Positions 41,040 through 50,293 of a stretch of DNA of 64,000 bases are shown in pieces. The stretch comes from Gudongella oleilytica (GTDB lineage Bacteria > Bacillota > Clostridia > Tissierellales > Tissierellaceae): assembly GCF_004101785.1 (NCBI RefSeq), contig NZ_CP035130.1:124001-188000 (forward strand), given 5' to 3'. Below the pieces are notes generated by a model. It saw only the letters and a list, made by a program, of their open reading frames with translations. It was not told where the DNA came from and ran no database searches. The translations under genes were made by a program, and so were the position numbers. Every line of letters begins with the position of its first letter. The stretch's first letter is position 1.

Positions 41040-42860
41040 ATGAAAAGATTAGTTTCTGACCAGATGGTTGAATATCTGGAGAGACGAAATGTAGAGTATA
41101 TATTCGGACTCTGCGGCCATACAGTTATAGGTTTTCTGGATGCCCTGTCGAGGAGCGAGAAGCTTAAGTATATATCCTTCAGAAATGAACAGCTTGCAAC
41201 CCTTGCAGCCGACGGCTATGCGAGGATCAAAAAAAAGGCCGGGGTCGTAATGTGTCACCTTGGTCCGGGGATAATGAACGTTGTCACCGGAGTTGGGAAC
41301 GCTTCCTTTGACTCCATACCAATGGTGGTCATAGCTGGAGACGTACCGAGATACTACTACGGCAAGCATCCTCATCAGGAGGTAAACCTTCATTCTGACG
41401 CCTCCCAGTACGAGATACTTAGGCCTATAGTAAAAAGAGCCTGGAGAGTGGACGATCCAGAGGCTATGCCTGAGATACTGGATAAGGCCTTCAGACTCGC
41501 TGAAAGTGGAAGACCGGGACCAGTACTGATATCTGTGCCAATGGATGTTTTCTCAGAGGAGATAGACGAAGAGCTGTTTGCAAGGACATACAAGGACAGC
41601 AGGGAAACCATAAAGCCAGCACTTGCACCTCAAGCAGCCAAGGAAATAGCGAAAAAACTGGTTGAGGCGAAGAATCCCGTTATTCATGCAGGCGGAGGAA
41701 TACTTCTTTCAGGGGCGTCCAAGGAGCTTCAGGAGCTTGTGGAGCTGTTGGATATACCGGTATCGAGAACTCTGATGGGTCAGGGCTGCATGTCCGATAC
41801 ACACCCTTTGATGCTTGGACAAACAGGCTTCTGGGGTCTCGAGTTTACTCATAAGTTTACAGCCAATGCGGATTTGATCCTTGGATTGGGAACAAGGTTC
41901 GCCGAGGCTGATAGCTCAAGCTGGTATCCAGGCGTGACGTTCGACATGGAAAAAACTGAGTTTATGCAAATAGATATCGACCCGACCGAGATAGGAAGGA
42001 ATTATCCGGTAAGTATCGGAGCCATAGCAGATCTTAAGCTCGCACTTCAGCAGATAATAGAGGAAGCTAAGATTTTGGTACCGGATGGAATTGATAAACC
42101 GGAACTTAGAGAATTCATCAGAGTAAACAGACAAGGCTTCAAGGAGTCCAACATATCGATATCCGAAGACTCGAGATTCCCTATGACTCCTCAAAGAATA
42201 CTTAAGGATGTCAAGGAGGTTATCCCTGAGGACACCATAATCTATACCGATGTAGGATGGAACAAGAATGGAGTGGCACAGCAATTTGACATTACCATAC
42301 CTGGAACCATACACCACAGCTCAGGGCTTGCAACGATGGGCTTTGGAGGGGCAGCTTTAATAGGCGGCAAGCTTGCGGCACCTGATAAGGTAGTTCTTAC
42401 CCTTGTTGGAGACGGAGGGTTTGGAATAAACCCGGGAGCTCTTGCTACTGCTGTAGAACAGAATATCCCGGTCATATGGGTGGTTATGAACAACTCTTCC
42501 TTTGGAACTATTGCAGGTCTTGAATATGCAAATTACAAAACTAAATTCGGAACAGTATTTACCACTCCGGACGGGGCGCCATATACTCCCAACTGGGCAG
42601 AGGTTGCCAAGGCGTATGGAGTAGATTCTATTAAGATAAGTTCTGCTGACGAGTTCAAGCCGGCCCTTGAAAAGGCAATCAAGAGCAATAAGCCGTACCT
42701 GTTGGATGTTCCAATGGAGAATATAGTGGTACCTACGCCAGGAACCTGGAATATAAACGATATTTACACACCGAAGGCCAATGTAGTCAATGGGAAAGTA
42801 AGAAGAAGTGAAAATGGTCAGTTTGAGCCACCGGTCCATTCAGGCTCTCACAAGCAGTAA
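41040..42860 (+). CDS. Thiamine-diphosphate-dependent enzyme (acetolactate synthase superfamily)
   Basis: The start is ATG 41040, about 7 bases after AAAGGAGG; longer in-frame starts would overlap the dehydrogenase gene. The 606-residue protein has the three-domain build: Pyr domain with the catalytic Glu in FRNEQLATLAADGYAR, a central domain, and a PP domain with LTLVGDGGFGINPGALATAV and VVMNNSSFG (the GDG...NN ThDP motif). It is not a clear sulfoacetaldehyde acetyltransferase. In this operon it could be a 2-oxoacid decarboxylase making the aldehyde, or an IolD-like C-C hydrolase opening a cyclic diketone. Confidence 0.85.
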   Translation: MKRLVSDQMVEYLERRNVEYIFGLCGHTVIGFLDALSRSEKLKYISFRNEQLATLAADGYARIKKKAGVVMCHLGPGIMNVVTGVGNASFDSIPMVVIAGDVPRYYYGKHPHQEVNLHSDASQYEILRPIVKRAWRVDDPEAMPEILDKAFRLAESGRPGPVLISVPMDVFSEEIDEELFARTYKDSRETIKPALAPQAAKEIAKKLVEAKNPVIHAGGGILLSGASKELQELVELLDIPVSRTLMGQGCMSDTHPLMLGQTGFWGLEFTHKFTANADLILGLGTRFAEADSSSWYPGVTFDMEKTEFMQIDIDPTEIGRNYPVSIGAIADLKLALQQIIEEAKILVPDGIDKPELREFIRVNRQGFKESNISISEDSRFPMTPQRILKDVKEVIPEDTIIYTDVGWNKNGVAQQFDITIPGTIHHSSGLATMGFGGAALIGGKLAAPDKVVLTLVGDGGFGINPGALATAVEQNIPVIWVVMNNSSFGTIAGLEYANYKTKFGTVFTTPDGAPYTPNWAEVAKAYGVDSIKISSADEFKPALEKAIKSNKPYLLDVPMENIVVPTPGTWNINDIYTPKANVVNGKVRRSENGQFEPPVHSGSHKQ

Positions 42861-42877
42861 CCTCTGGAGGGGATATT

Positions 42878-43699
42878 ATGGGAAGAAAGTTTTCACTTGC
42901 CTATTTGACCATACCGGGCACAAGCCCAGTGGATCAGATAAGGATCGCCGCAGAAGCAGGGTACGATTTTGTAAGCTTAAGACCTATACCTATGCACCTG
43001 CCAAACGAGCCGCTGTTTCAGTTCGGCGAGGACAGGAAGCTGTTTATGGATATCAGAAAAGCACTTGAGGAGTATAAGATAGGTATTATGGATGTAGAGC
43101 TTGCCAGAGTAAGGGAAGACCTGAAGGTGGAGGACTTTGAGAGAGCGTTTGCTGCTGGTGCAGAGCTTGGAGCAACTGATGTCTTATCAAGCATCTGGAC
43201 TAAGGATAGGGACTTTGCGGTGAAGCAATTCGCCAAGATCTGCGATATGGCCGCAAGCTATAAGCTTAGAGTGAACCTTGAGTTTGTGACCTTCTCAGGT
43301 GTTGTCGGACTTGAGGGGGCTTTGGAGGTGCTCGATGCAGCTGCAAGACCAAATGCATATCTAATGGTAGACACACTCCATGCACATAGATCGAGAGTGA
43401 GCCCGGAGGATTTAGCTAAAGTAGATAGAACAAGGTTTGGCTTTATACACCTTTGCGACGGCCCTAAGGAAATACCTTCACTTGAGGATCCTTCAATGAT
43501 CGGAGTAGCAAGGGAAGGAAGGCTATATGCGGGAGAAGGAGGTGTTGATATAGCAGGGATGTTAAAGGCAATGCCAAATAATCCTATCTCTATCGAGCTT
43601 CCCAACTCAAGGGAGATGGCCGAAAGAGGAGCAGCAGGTCATGCGGCAAGGTGTCTGGAGACAGCTAGGAAATATTTTATAGAAAACAATATAGAGTAG
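42878..43699 (+). CDS. TIM-barrel sugar isomerase/epimerase or IolE-like dehydratase
   Basis: The 273-residue protein starts 17 bases after the ThDP enzyme gene (GGAGGGG site). It is in the AP-endonuclease-2 / xylose-isomerase-like family: FSLAYLTIPGTSPVDQIRIA, AAEAGYDFVSLRP, VNLEFVTFSGVVGLEGALEV (metal Glu), YLMVDTLHAHRSRVSPEDL (Asp, His), FGFIHLCDGP (His, Asp), and a closing ISIELPNSREMAERG. Members include IolE (inosose dehydratase), 3-dehydroshikimate dehydratase and sugar epimerases. Its neighbours (AroE-like, ThDP) favour a dehydratase or isomerase on a cyclic hydroxy acid, by inference. Confidence 0.82.
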   Translation: MGRKFSLAYLTIPGTSPVDQIRIAAEAGYDFVSLRPIPMHLPNEPLFQFGEDRKLFMDIRKALEEYKIGIMDVELARVREDLKVEDFERAFAAGAELGATDVLSSIWTKDRDFAVKQFAKICDMAASYKLRVNLEFVTFSGVVGLEGALEVLDAAARPNAYLMVDTLHAHRSRVSPEDLAKVDRTRFGFIHLCDGPKEIPSLEDPSMIGVAREGRLYAGEGGVDIAGMLKAMPNNPISIELPNSREMAERGAAGHAARCLETARKYFIENNIE

Positions 43700-43734
43700 C
43701 ACAACAGGCAAAGTAAAAATAAGGGGGGAAATAT

Positions 43735-44616
43735 ATGCCTGTAAATATTAATACCAGAATGGTTGCATTACTAGGGAAGCCTCTTTCCCAGTCATATGCA
43801 GCGAGGATGCAAAATGCAGCCTACAGGGCAGCTGATATCGACATGGTCTACTTCTATTCAGAGGTCGAGAATGACCATTTGCCTGATGTAGTAAATGGGA
43901 TTAGATACATGAGCTTTGCAGGGTTTGCAGTTACAAAGCCTAACAAGGTTGAGATCATGAAGTATGTGGATGAGAAGGACCCGCTTTGCGAGAAGATGAA
44001 CGCGAGCAATACTGTAGTCAAGCTTCCGGATGGAAGACTAAAGGCTTATAACACTGACGGCATGGGTTTTTTCAGATCTCTTAAGGAAGAAATCCCTGAA
44101 TTAAAGGTTGAGGAATCTACATTCTTCTGTCTTGGTTCAGGTGGTGCTGGAAGGGCGATCTGCAGCGTATTGGCTTACAATAAAGCCAAGAAGATTTACA
44201 TAGCAAACAGGACTCTTGAAAAAGCTAAAGCTCTTGTCGACGATATCAATGATAAATTTGCCCCAGTCGCCGAGCTTGTCGATATGGCGGATCTTGAGGC
44301 TATGAAGGCTAAAATCAATGAATCAGATGTCATTATGAATAATACTGGCCTTGGAATGATATCAAGTCCTGATATGACCCCGATCCCTAAGGAATATTTG
44401 AGAAGCGGCCAAATCTGCTTCGATGCAACATACAATCCTGCAAAGACGAGATTCCTGGCAGAGGCTGAGGAAATGGGATGCAAAACAATGAATGGTCTGG
44501 GAATGTCTTTGTATCAGGGTGCAGAGCAGATCGAGCTTTGGAGCGGAAAAGCAGCACCTGTTGAGGCTATGCGCAAAGAGCTTATGGACATCCTCTCAGG
44601 TAAAAAGGAAGTGTAG
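43735..44616 (+). CDS. Shikimate-dehydrogenase-like NAD(P) oxidoreductase
   Basis: A 293-residue AroE-family protein: VALLGKPLSQSYAARMQNAA, AGFAVTKPNKVEIMKYVDE (catalytic Lys), AYNTDGMGFFRSL (NTDG substrate motif), CLGSGGAGRAICSVL (dinucleotide loop), IANRTLEKAKALVDD, FDATYNPAKTRFL, and GLGMSLYQGAEQIELW. The shikimate carboxylate pocket pattern S-x-S after the G-x-P-L motif is altered (SQSYAAR), so shikimate itself may not be the substrate. It sits in a catabolic operon with a TRAP transporter, not with aromatic synthesis genes, which supports a quinate-like or other hydroxy acid. Confidence 0.82.
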   Translation: MPVNINTRMVALLGKPLSQSYAARMQNAAYRAADIDMVYFYSEVENDHLPDVVNGIRYMSFAGFAVTKPNKVEIMKYVDEKDPLCEKMNASNTVVKLPDGRLKAYNTDGMGFFRSLKEEIPELKVEESTFFCLGSGGAGRAICSVLAYNKAKKIYIANRTLEKAKALVDDINDKFAPVAELVDMADLEAMKAKINESDVIMNNTGLGMISSPDMTPIPKEYLRSGQICFDATYNPAKTRFLAEAEEMGCKTMNGLGMSLYQGAEQIELWSGKAAPVEAMRKELMDILSGKKEV

Positions 44617-44659
44617 CCTTGAATACAGGGTCACGCTTCCAGTGGAAGGAGGAAATTAG

Positions 44660-45238
44660 ATGTCTGTTTTGAAATGGCTGGACGAACATTTTGAGGAATC
44701 GATCCTTGTATTGCTTCTTGCCACCATATCATGCGTAATGATGGCTCAGATATTGGCTCGAACATTTGCAAGCTCGTTCACTTGGCCAGAGGAATTTTCA
44801 AGGTATTGCTACATTTGGACGGTATTTTTGTCCCTCGGATATACTATAAAAAAGAGGAATATGCTTAGGGTAGGTATACTCATGGATATGCTCCCTCAAA
44901 AGCTTAGAAGGTCCATAGAGATAGTCGTCAACCTAATAATGTTGGTTTTGTTTGTTATCCTCTTCAGATATGCGATCATTTACACCGGGAAAATCAAGCT
45001 TACAGGCCAGTTTTCTCCTGCTATGCACGTACCGATGTGGATGATGTATATGTCGACTATAATAGGCTTTGGCTTGGCAGCAATAAGGACGGTACAGGAA
45101 ATTATCAACAACATTAAGAACTTCAACAAAAAATCTGAGACAACTCTCGAGGCTACACTTAAGGAAGCCAAGGAAGAGGTAAAGGCGACTGGTGTACATC
45201 TTGATGACAATGTCAAAGCAGAGGGGGGTGACCTGTAA
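44660..45238 (+). CDS. TRAP transporter small permease (DctQ type)
   Basis: A 192-residue membrane protein with AAGGAGGAAA upstream. Four hydrophobic helices are visible (about 14-34, 50-70, 89-109, 130-150). The family pattern FTWPEEFSRYCYIWTVFLSL and YTIKKRNMLRVGILMDMLP is clear. The last 40 residues are a charged cytoplasmic tail. Its stop codon shares one base with the start of the large permease, so the two are translationally coupled. It forms the membrane complex of a secondary, substrate-binding-protein-dependent importer. Confidence 0.9.
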   Translation: MSVLKWLDEHFEESILVLLLATISCVMMAQILARTFASSFTWPEEFSRYCYIWTVFLSLGYTIKKRNMLRVGILMDMLPQKLRRSIEIVVNLIMLVLFVILFRYAIIYTGKIKLTGQFSPAMHVPMWMMYMSTIIGFGLAAIRTVQEIINNIKNFNKKSETTLEATLKEAKEEVKATGVHLDDNVKAEGGDL

Positions 45239-46521
45239 TGGCTCTATGGATTTTTCTGGTGTTTCTTGTTGGATTGGCATTTGGAATACCAATAACTATG
45301 AGTATGGTCCTCGGAGCGATGACGCCTCTGGTTTTAGGCGGTACAGGAAGCTCTATCCAGCAGCTTATAGCCAACAGCTTCTCTGGCTCGGACACTACCC
45401 CTATTCTTGCAGTTCCGCTGTTTATCCTCGGTGGAGTACTTATGGCAGAGGGCGGAATATCGAGAAGACTTTTCAACTTTTTCGCATATTTCGTAGGGAA
45501 TCTGCCTGGTGGACTGCCATGTGCAGTAATACTTACATGTCTTTTCTATGGCGCTATCTCAGGTTCAGGCCCAGCAACAACTGCGGCAGTTGGATCTATG
45601 ACAATTCCATTCCTTGTGGATATGGGTTATGACAAAACTTGGTCAGCGGGTATGGTTGCCACAGCCGGAGGGCTTGGCGTAATAATTCCCCCTTCCATAC
45701 CCTTTGTGCTTTATTCTCTGGCAACCGGCGTATCCACTGGAGCACTGTTTCTCGGTGGTATTCTTCCAGGGATCCTTATAGGATTAGCTATGATGGTTTA
45801 TGCAGTTTATTATTCTAAAAAGAATGGTGAAGACAAGGAAAAGATCAATGCCAAGATGAAGGAGCTAAGAGGCAACGGGTTCTTCAAGCTCTTAAAGGAA
45901 AGCTTCTGGGCTCTCCTGTCACCGGTTATAGTGCTTGGAGGGATTTACTCAGGCTTGGTTACTCCAACTGAGGCTGCATGTATATCAGTATTTTATTCAT
46001 TATTTGTCTCGCTGGTAATATATAAGTCCTTTACTGTAAAAGAGATAATCCCGTTCCTTGCAAAGGCAGTAAAGACATATGCACCACTTTGCTTCGTTCT
46101 TGCATTCGCAACTGCATTTGGAAGAGTTCTTGCTCTGGCTAAGGCACCGGCTTTGATAGAAGGCTTTATACTGACCAATTTCACATCAAGCTTTACTGTC
46201 CTTACAGGTATAGTTGTAATTTTCCTTATCCTTGGGATGGTTATGGATACTGGGCCAGCAATAGTAATTCTTTCACCGATCCTATTGCCGGCTGTTCAGG
46301 CACTTGGAGTTGACCCGGTACACTTTGGAGTTATAATGGTATGCTGCTTGTCGATTGGCCTTGCAACACCGCCATTTGGTCTTGACCTGTTCGTAGCTGG
46401 GACACTGTCCGACACACCTCCGATGAATGTGGCAAAGAAAGCAATACCATTTATATTGGCATTTGGAATAGCACTGTTCGCAATAACTTATGTACCATGG
46501 CTGAGTCTTGCATTCCTGTAA
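45238..46521 (+). CDS. TRAP transporter large permease (DctM type)
   Basis: A 427-residue polytopic protein. Typical stretches are GLAFGIPITMSMVLGAM, AVPLFILGGVLMAEGGISRR, FYGAISGSGPATTAAVGSMT (the G-S-G-P-A-T-x-A motif), GVIIPPSIPFVLYSLATGVS, and PILLPAVQALGVDPVHFGVI near the end. It starts at the stop of the small permease. Together they import an organic acid driven by the sodium gradient, using the DctP-like binding lipoprotein downstream. Confidence 0.93.
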   Translation: MALWIFLVFLVGLAFGIPITMSMVLGAMTPLVLGGTGSSIQQLIANSFSGSDTTPILAVPLFILGGVLMAEGGISRRLFNFFAYFVGNLPGGLPCAVILTCLFYGAISGSGPATTAAVGSMTIPFLVDMGYDKTWSAGMVATAGGLGVIIPPSIPFVLYSLATGVSTGALFLGGILPGILIGLAMMVYAVYYSKKNGEDKEKINAKMKELRGNGFFKLLKESFWALLSPVIVLGGIYSGLVTPTEAACISVFYSLFVSLVIYKSFTVKEIIPFLAKAVKTYAPLCFVLAFATAFGRVLALAKAPALIEGFILTNFTSSFTVLTGIVVIFLILGMVMDTGPAIVILSPILLPAVQALGVDPVHFGVIMVCCLSIGLATPPFGLDLFVAGTLSDTPPMNVAKKAIPFILAFGIALFAITYVPWLSLAFL

Positions 46522-46566
46522 AAAGGATTCAAGTGATAAATGAAAACGAGAAAGGGAGGATTCAAA

Positions 46567-47634
46567 GTGAAAAAGATACTTATTTTTCTAATGGCACTGA
46601 CGATGATCTTCACAGCGGCCTGTGCTCAACCAGCACCAGCTCCGGAGCCAGCTCCAGCAGAGACACCCGCGGAAACGCCCGCAGCAACTGGATTTGATGC
46701 ACTTGAGCCTGTTAAGCTTATTGGAGCTGACAACGCAGGTGTAGGAGCAGCAGCGCAGCTTTATGGTGAGCTCATCACTGCCAAGGTTGCAGAGATCACA
46801 GGAGGCAAGCTTACTATCGACTATTTCCCTAACAGCCAGCTTGGCAATGACCAGGAACTTCAGGCACAAATGCTTGCAGGAGATATCGACTTCGTAATCG
46901 CTCAAACTGCACAAACAGTATCATTTGTACCAGAAGTAGCTATATTTGACCTTCCAATGGTATTTGCCAAGTATGACGCTGCAACTATCGACAAGGCTCT
47001 TAATAAGAGCGAGTTTACAACTAAGATCAACGAAGCTTATAAAGCTAAGAACATGTACGTACTTCATTACTTACAAGGTGGAACCTTCAGAGAGACTACC
47101 TCCAATAAGAAGATAGCTTCTATCGATGATTTCAATGGTCTAAAGATCAGAACAATGGAGAACCAAAACCACATGGCATTCTGGCAGGCAATGGGAGCAT
47201 CTCCAACTCCGCTTCCATGGTCAGAGGTTTATGTATCACTGCAGCAGGGTCTGGTTGACGCACAGGAAAATGCAACTGATACATGTGTAGGAGCAAATCT
47301 TCAAGAGGTTCAGGATTACTTAATAATGACTCACCACATCCTGTATTGCAACCAGTTCCTTATAAATGCAAGCAAGTTTGACAGCCTGGATCCGCTTTAT
47401 CAGGAAGCTCTTCAAAAGGCAGTGGATGAGGCAGCAGTTGAGATCGAAGCACAGCTGGCAGAGATAAATGAGACTAATAAGCAAAAGCTAATCGACGGAG
47501 GAATGGAGCTTGTTGAGTTCGAGGCAAGCTTCGTGGATGAGGTTCTTGCAAAGGCTCAAGGAGTTTATGACAAGATAGGTACTGACATAGGCCAAGAATA
47601 TGTAGATTCATTGTTGAATGCATTAGAGAACTAG
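46567..47634 (+). CDS. TRAP transporter substrate-binding lipoprotein (DctP type)
   Basis: GTG 46567 lies 5 bases after GGGAGGA and directly opens a lipoprotein signal (KKILIFLMALTMIFTAAC); the upstream ATG at 46540 would add a poor head. A Pro/Ala/Glu linker follows. The DctP fold shows GGKLTIDYFPNSQLGNDQEL, LQGGTFRETTSNKKI, FNGLKIRTMENQNHMAFWQA, and ATPLPW-like SPTPLPWSEVYVSLQQGLVD. The conserved Arg in GLKIRTM suggests a carboxylate ligand. It ends the operon before a strong terminator. Confidence 0.9.
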   Translation: MKKILIFLMALTMIFTAACAQPAPAPEPAPAETPAETPAATGFDALEPVKLIGADNAGVGAAAQLYGELITAKVAEITGGKLTIDYFPNSQLGNDQELQAQMLAGDIDFVIAQTAQTVSFVPEVAIFDLPMVFAKYDAATIDKALNKSEFTTKINEAYKAKNMYVLHYLQGGTFRETTSNKKIASIDDFNGLKIRTMENQNHMAFWQAMGASPTPLPWSEVYVSLQQGLVDAQENATDTCVGANLQEVQDYLIMTHHILYCNQFLINASKFDSLDPLYQEALQKAVDEAAVEIEAQLAEINETNKQKLIDGGMELVEFEASFVDEVLAKAQGVYDKIGTDIGQEYVDSLLNALEN

Positions 47635-47726
47635 GAAGATAAAAAGTAAGGCTCTCCGAAAGGGAGTTCAACTTAGGGATTGAAAGAAAACTCAAATAAA
47701 CAGCTTCAAACGGCCGCAAAAAGAGA

Positions 47727-47768
47727 CCAGTCATGTTCAAGCTTTTAGCTTGTAATGGCTGGCTTTTT
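47727..47768. terminator. Bidirectional terminator after the TRAP operon
   Basis: CCAGTCATGTTCAAGCT and AGCTTGTAATGGCTGG form a long stem with small defects, followed by TTTTTCCTTTTT on the plus strand and by an A/T tract on the other. It ends both the catabolic operon and the small membrane protein gene on the minus strand. Confidence 0.82.
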
Positions 47769-47776
47769 CCTTTTTA

Positions 47777-48028
47777 TTACATTTTCTTTCCCGTCTTGTC
47801 AGTAATCCTCAATGCAAGTTTTGCTCCTAATACTGTTACAACAAGGGCACCTATTATAGCCCCAACATATGCGGCTAACTCATATCCTTCAAAACCGGTA
47901 TGTTTGTAGATTTCGAGGCCACCTAAAAAAGTTCCACCCACAATTAAGCCGAGGTAACCACCACCAAAAACTCCAACCACTAAACCAATAAAACCACCAA
48001 TGATACCCGGTAACAGTTTTCTTTTCAT
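47777..48028 (-). CDS. Small glycine-rich membrane protein
   Basis: An 83-residue protein with AAAGGAAGTGGT upstream on the minus strand. Two hydrophobic stretches are rich in Gly (LPGIIGGFIGLVVGVFGGGY, then GAIIGALVVTVLGAKLAL), a glycine-zipper pattern; the end is basic (TDKTGKKM). Function unknown. The next 220 bases (48029-48251) show no gene or clear element. Confidence 0.6.
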   Translation of the reverse strand: MKRKLLPGIIGGFIGLVVGVFGGGYLGLIVGGTFLGGLEIYKHTGFEGYELAAYVGAIIGALVVTVLGAKLALRITDKTGKKM

Positions 48029-48251
48029 CGTTAACCACTTCCTTTTACATAATCACAGTATAGCATGCTTTATAGCTTATCAACAGAACGATGTTTTTTG
48101 TATTAGTAGCAAAACGGGCGTACACATAAAGCCGAACAGATTTAATCTGTAAGGATTACAGAGATATACCGATAAAAAAGCATCCAAAGGACATATTTCT
48201 TACAGCCAGATATTCTACAACTACATCGGTGAATTTGATATTTTCGATTAA

Positions 48252-48288
48252 AACAAAAAAATGGCATAGCCACTATACATGGATATGC
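48252..48288 (-). terminator. Terminator of the XRE-cupin regulator gene
   Basis: GCATAGCC (48264-48271) and GGATATGC (48281-48288) form an 8-bp stem with one mismatch. On the minus strand it is followed by a run of seven T's (48254-48260 as A's on the plus strand). Confidence 0.6.
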
Positions 48289-48315
48289 TAATTTTTAAGT
48301 TAAAATATGTTCCTA

Positions 48316-48870
48316 CTAAAAACTTGGAGGCGTCATTGCCCAAACTGATTCGCATACATTATCTCCAATATTGATATACCTGTGGGGAATGGTACTTTCG
48401 TAGTAAATGCTGTCACCTTCATTTAGTTCGTAATCACCGTCTGCAGTCTTTACTAACAGCTTGCCCTTCAACACAAGTCCGCATTCCTCTCCCTCATGTG
48501 ATACCAAGCCCTCAGACGAAACCTCTCCTGGGCCAATCGTAATGTAAAGAAATTCTATTTTTCTGTTCAGGTCATGAGAAAGAAGCTCATATAGGGCGTT
48601 GCTGTTTGATACGGTAATTCTTTTTCTATCACTTTTTTTAACTATCGGCGAAATGTTTAGCTCTACTTCTTCCTCATCAAAAAAATGGCCAACAGATACC
48701 TCCAGCGCCTGAGATATTTTCCAGAAAGTGACTATTGAAGGAGCTACTAGATTCCTTTCAATTTGGCTTATTATACCGGAGCTTAATCCCGCTTTCTCGG
48801 CAAGCTCTGCAATGCTCATATCTTTGGATTTTCTAAGATCTCTCATTTTCTTTCCTATGTCAATATTCAA
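48316..48870 (-). CDS. XRE-type regulator with C-terminal cupin domain
   Basis: A 184-residue regulator. The helix-turn-helix is at about 5-60 (KKMRDLRKSKDMSIAELAEK, AGLSSGIISQIERNLVAPSI). The cupin domain is at about 105-180 (GPGEVSSEGLVSHEGEECGL, VLKGKLLVKTADGDYELNEG, DSIYYESTIPHRYINIGD). Such proteins (PuuR, SutR type) sense small molecules through the cupin and repress neighbouring catabolic or transport genes. It is divergent from the DUF819 transporter and dipeptidase genes, its likely targets. Confidence 0.9.
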   Translation of the reverse strand: MNIDIGKKMRDLRKSKDMSIAELAEKAGLSSGIISQIERNLVAPSIVTFWKISQALEVSVGHFFDEEEVELNISPIVKKSDRKRITVSNSNALYELLSHDLNRKIEFLYITIGPGEVSSEGLVSHEGEECGLVLKGKLLVKTADGDYELNEGDSIYYESTIPHRYINIGDNVCESVWAMTPPSF

Positions 48871-49033
48871 TGGGCTACCTCCGTAACAGTTGTTGTTTTA
48901 TTTTATCATAAATACATATGATATGTGAATGGTAAGAAATATCAATCTAATTAATTCAATATATTGAAATAATAAATGAAATAGTTTAATATATTAATAA
49001 GAAATGATCCTAATTATACGAGGAGGTAGTAAA

Positions 49034-50245
49034 ATGAACTCATTAATCAGTGCGGATAATGCTTGGGCGCTGTGGTCAATTTTGATCGGTATCGCAGCAT
49101 TAAGTATTTATCTGGAGCAAACTTATTCATGGGCGTCAAAGATAACAGGAGCAATAATTGGGCTTGTAATTGCAATGCTTCTTGCTAACTTTAACGTGAT
49201 CCCTACTGCTGCACCAACTTATGACGTGGTTTGGGGATACGTAGTGCCGCTTGCTATACCACTGTTGCTTTTTAATGCAAACATTAAGAAGATCTGGAAA
49301 GAAAGCGGAAGAATCATGGTGATATTCATGATCGGGGCAGCTGGGACTTTATTAGGTGTATTCTTAGCTTATTTTCTACTAAAAGATTCAATTCCGGATC
49401 TCTATAAGATGGCAGCTATGATGACAGGCTCCTATATCGGTGGAGGTGTAAACTTTGCCGCTATGGCAGAATCATTTGGAGCAGGTGAGGAATGGATATC
49501 TGCACTTACCGTAGCGGATAACTTGTTGATGGCATTATATTTCTTTGTACTTCTGGCTATACCCTCAGTTAACTTCTTCCTAAAGAAATTCAAACATCCG
49601 CATATCGATGCCGTCAACGCTGCAGTCGATACAAGTGAGGGTGAGACCCTGGCTAAACAATATTGGGGAAGAAAAGAAATCTCGCTTAGGGACATAGCAT
49701 TTGGAGTGGCACTATCATTTATTATAGTGTGGGTCTCAACGGAAATTTCTTCTGTATTGGCTGCAGTAATTCCTACAGGAAATTTCGCATATGATCTTTT
49801 AAACGGACTATTAGGAAATAAGTATCTTTTAATTACCACATTCACTATGCTTCTGGCAACTTATGCACCAAAATTCATGAGCGGTATCCATGGCGCACAA
49901 GAGATAGGTACCTTCCTTATATACATTTTCCTTGTCGTAATCGGAGTACCAGCTTCAATTCCTGTAATAATAAGTCAGGCTCCGCTATTGCTCGTATTCA
50001 CTGCTATAATCGTAGCTGTAAATATGATCGTATCACTTGTTTTTGGTAAGATATTTAAATTTGACCTGGAGGAGATCCTTCTTGCATCAAACGCAAATAT
50101 TGGAGGACCTACCACTGCTGCAGCCATGGCTATAGCTAAGGGCTGGAATAAGTTGATAGGACCTATCATACTTGCGGGCGTATGGGGGTATATAATAGGC
50201 AATTACCTTGGTATCTTCATGGGTAACTTGCTGCAGTATATGTAA
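49034..50245 (+). CDS. DUF819 family membrane protein (YjcL-like)
   Basis: ATG 49034 lies 7 bases after AGGAGG and gives 403 residues. The protein is polytopic, with about ten helices. Family stretches include YDVVWGYVVPLAIPLLLFNA, IGAAGTLLGVFLAYFLL, MTGSYIGGGVNFAAMAESFG, and ILLASNANIGGPTTAAAMAI followed by AKGWNKLIGP. The two-fold repeated build with G-G-x-x-N and G-G-P-T-T motifs suggests a secondary transporter. The downstream dipeptidase suggests a peptide or amino-acid-like substrate. Function is otherwise unproven. Confidence 0.85.
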   Translation: MNSLISADNAWALWSILIGIAALSIYLEQTYSWASKITGAIIGLVIAMLLANFNVIPTAAPTYDVVWGYVVPLAIPLLLFNANIKKIWKESGRIMVIFMIGAAGTLLGVFLAYFLLKDSIPDLYKMAAMMTGSYIGGGVNFAAMAESFGAGEEWISALTVADNLLMALYFFVLLAIPSVNFFLKKFKHPHIDAVNAAVDTSEGETLAKQYWGRKEISLRDIAFGVALSFIIVWVSTEISSVLAAVIPTGNFAYDLLNGLLGNKYLLITTFTMLLATYAPKFMSGIHGAQEIGTFLIYIFLVVIGVPASIPVIISQAPLLLVFTAIIVAVNMIVSLVFGKIFKFDLEEILLASNANIGGPTTAAAMAIAKGWNKLIGPIILAGVWGYIIGNYLGIFMGNLLQYM

Positions 50246-50293
50246 TCTGGACAGGGCACAGCACATGTGCCCTGGATAGTTAGGGGGTAAAAT

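Noticed and set aside
42357-42839. 160-residue minus-strand reading frame
   Set aside because: Fully inside the ThDP enzyme gene, without a ribosome binding site or family match.
41040-42860. Sulfoacetaldehyde acetyltransferase (Xsc)
   Set aside because: Key stretches of the Pyr domain differ from what I know of Xsc, and no phosphotransacetylase or sulfite exporter gene is nearby.
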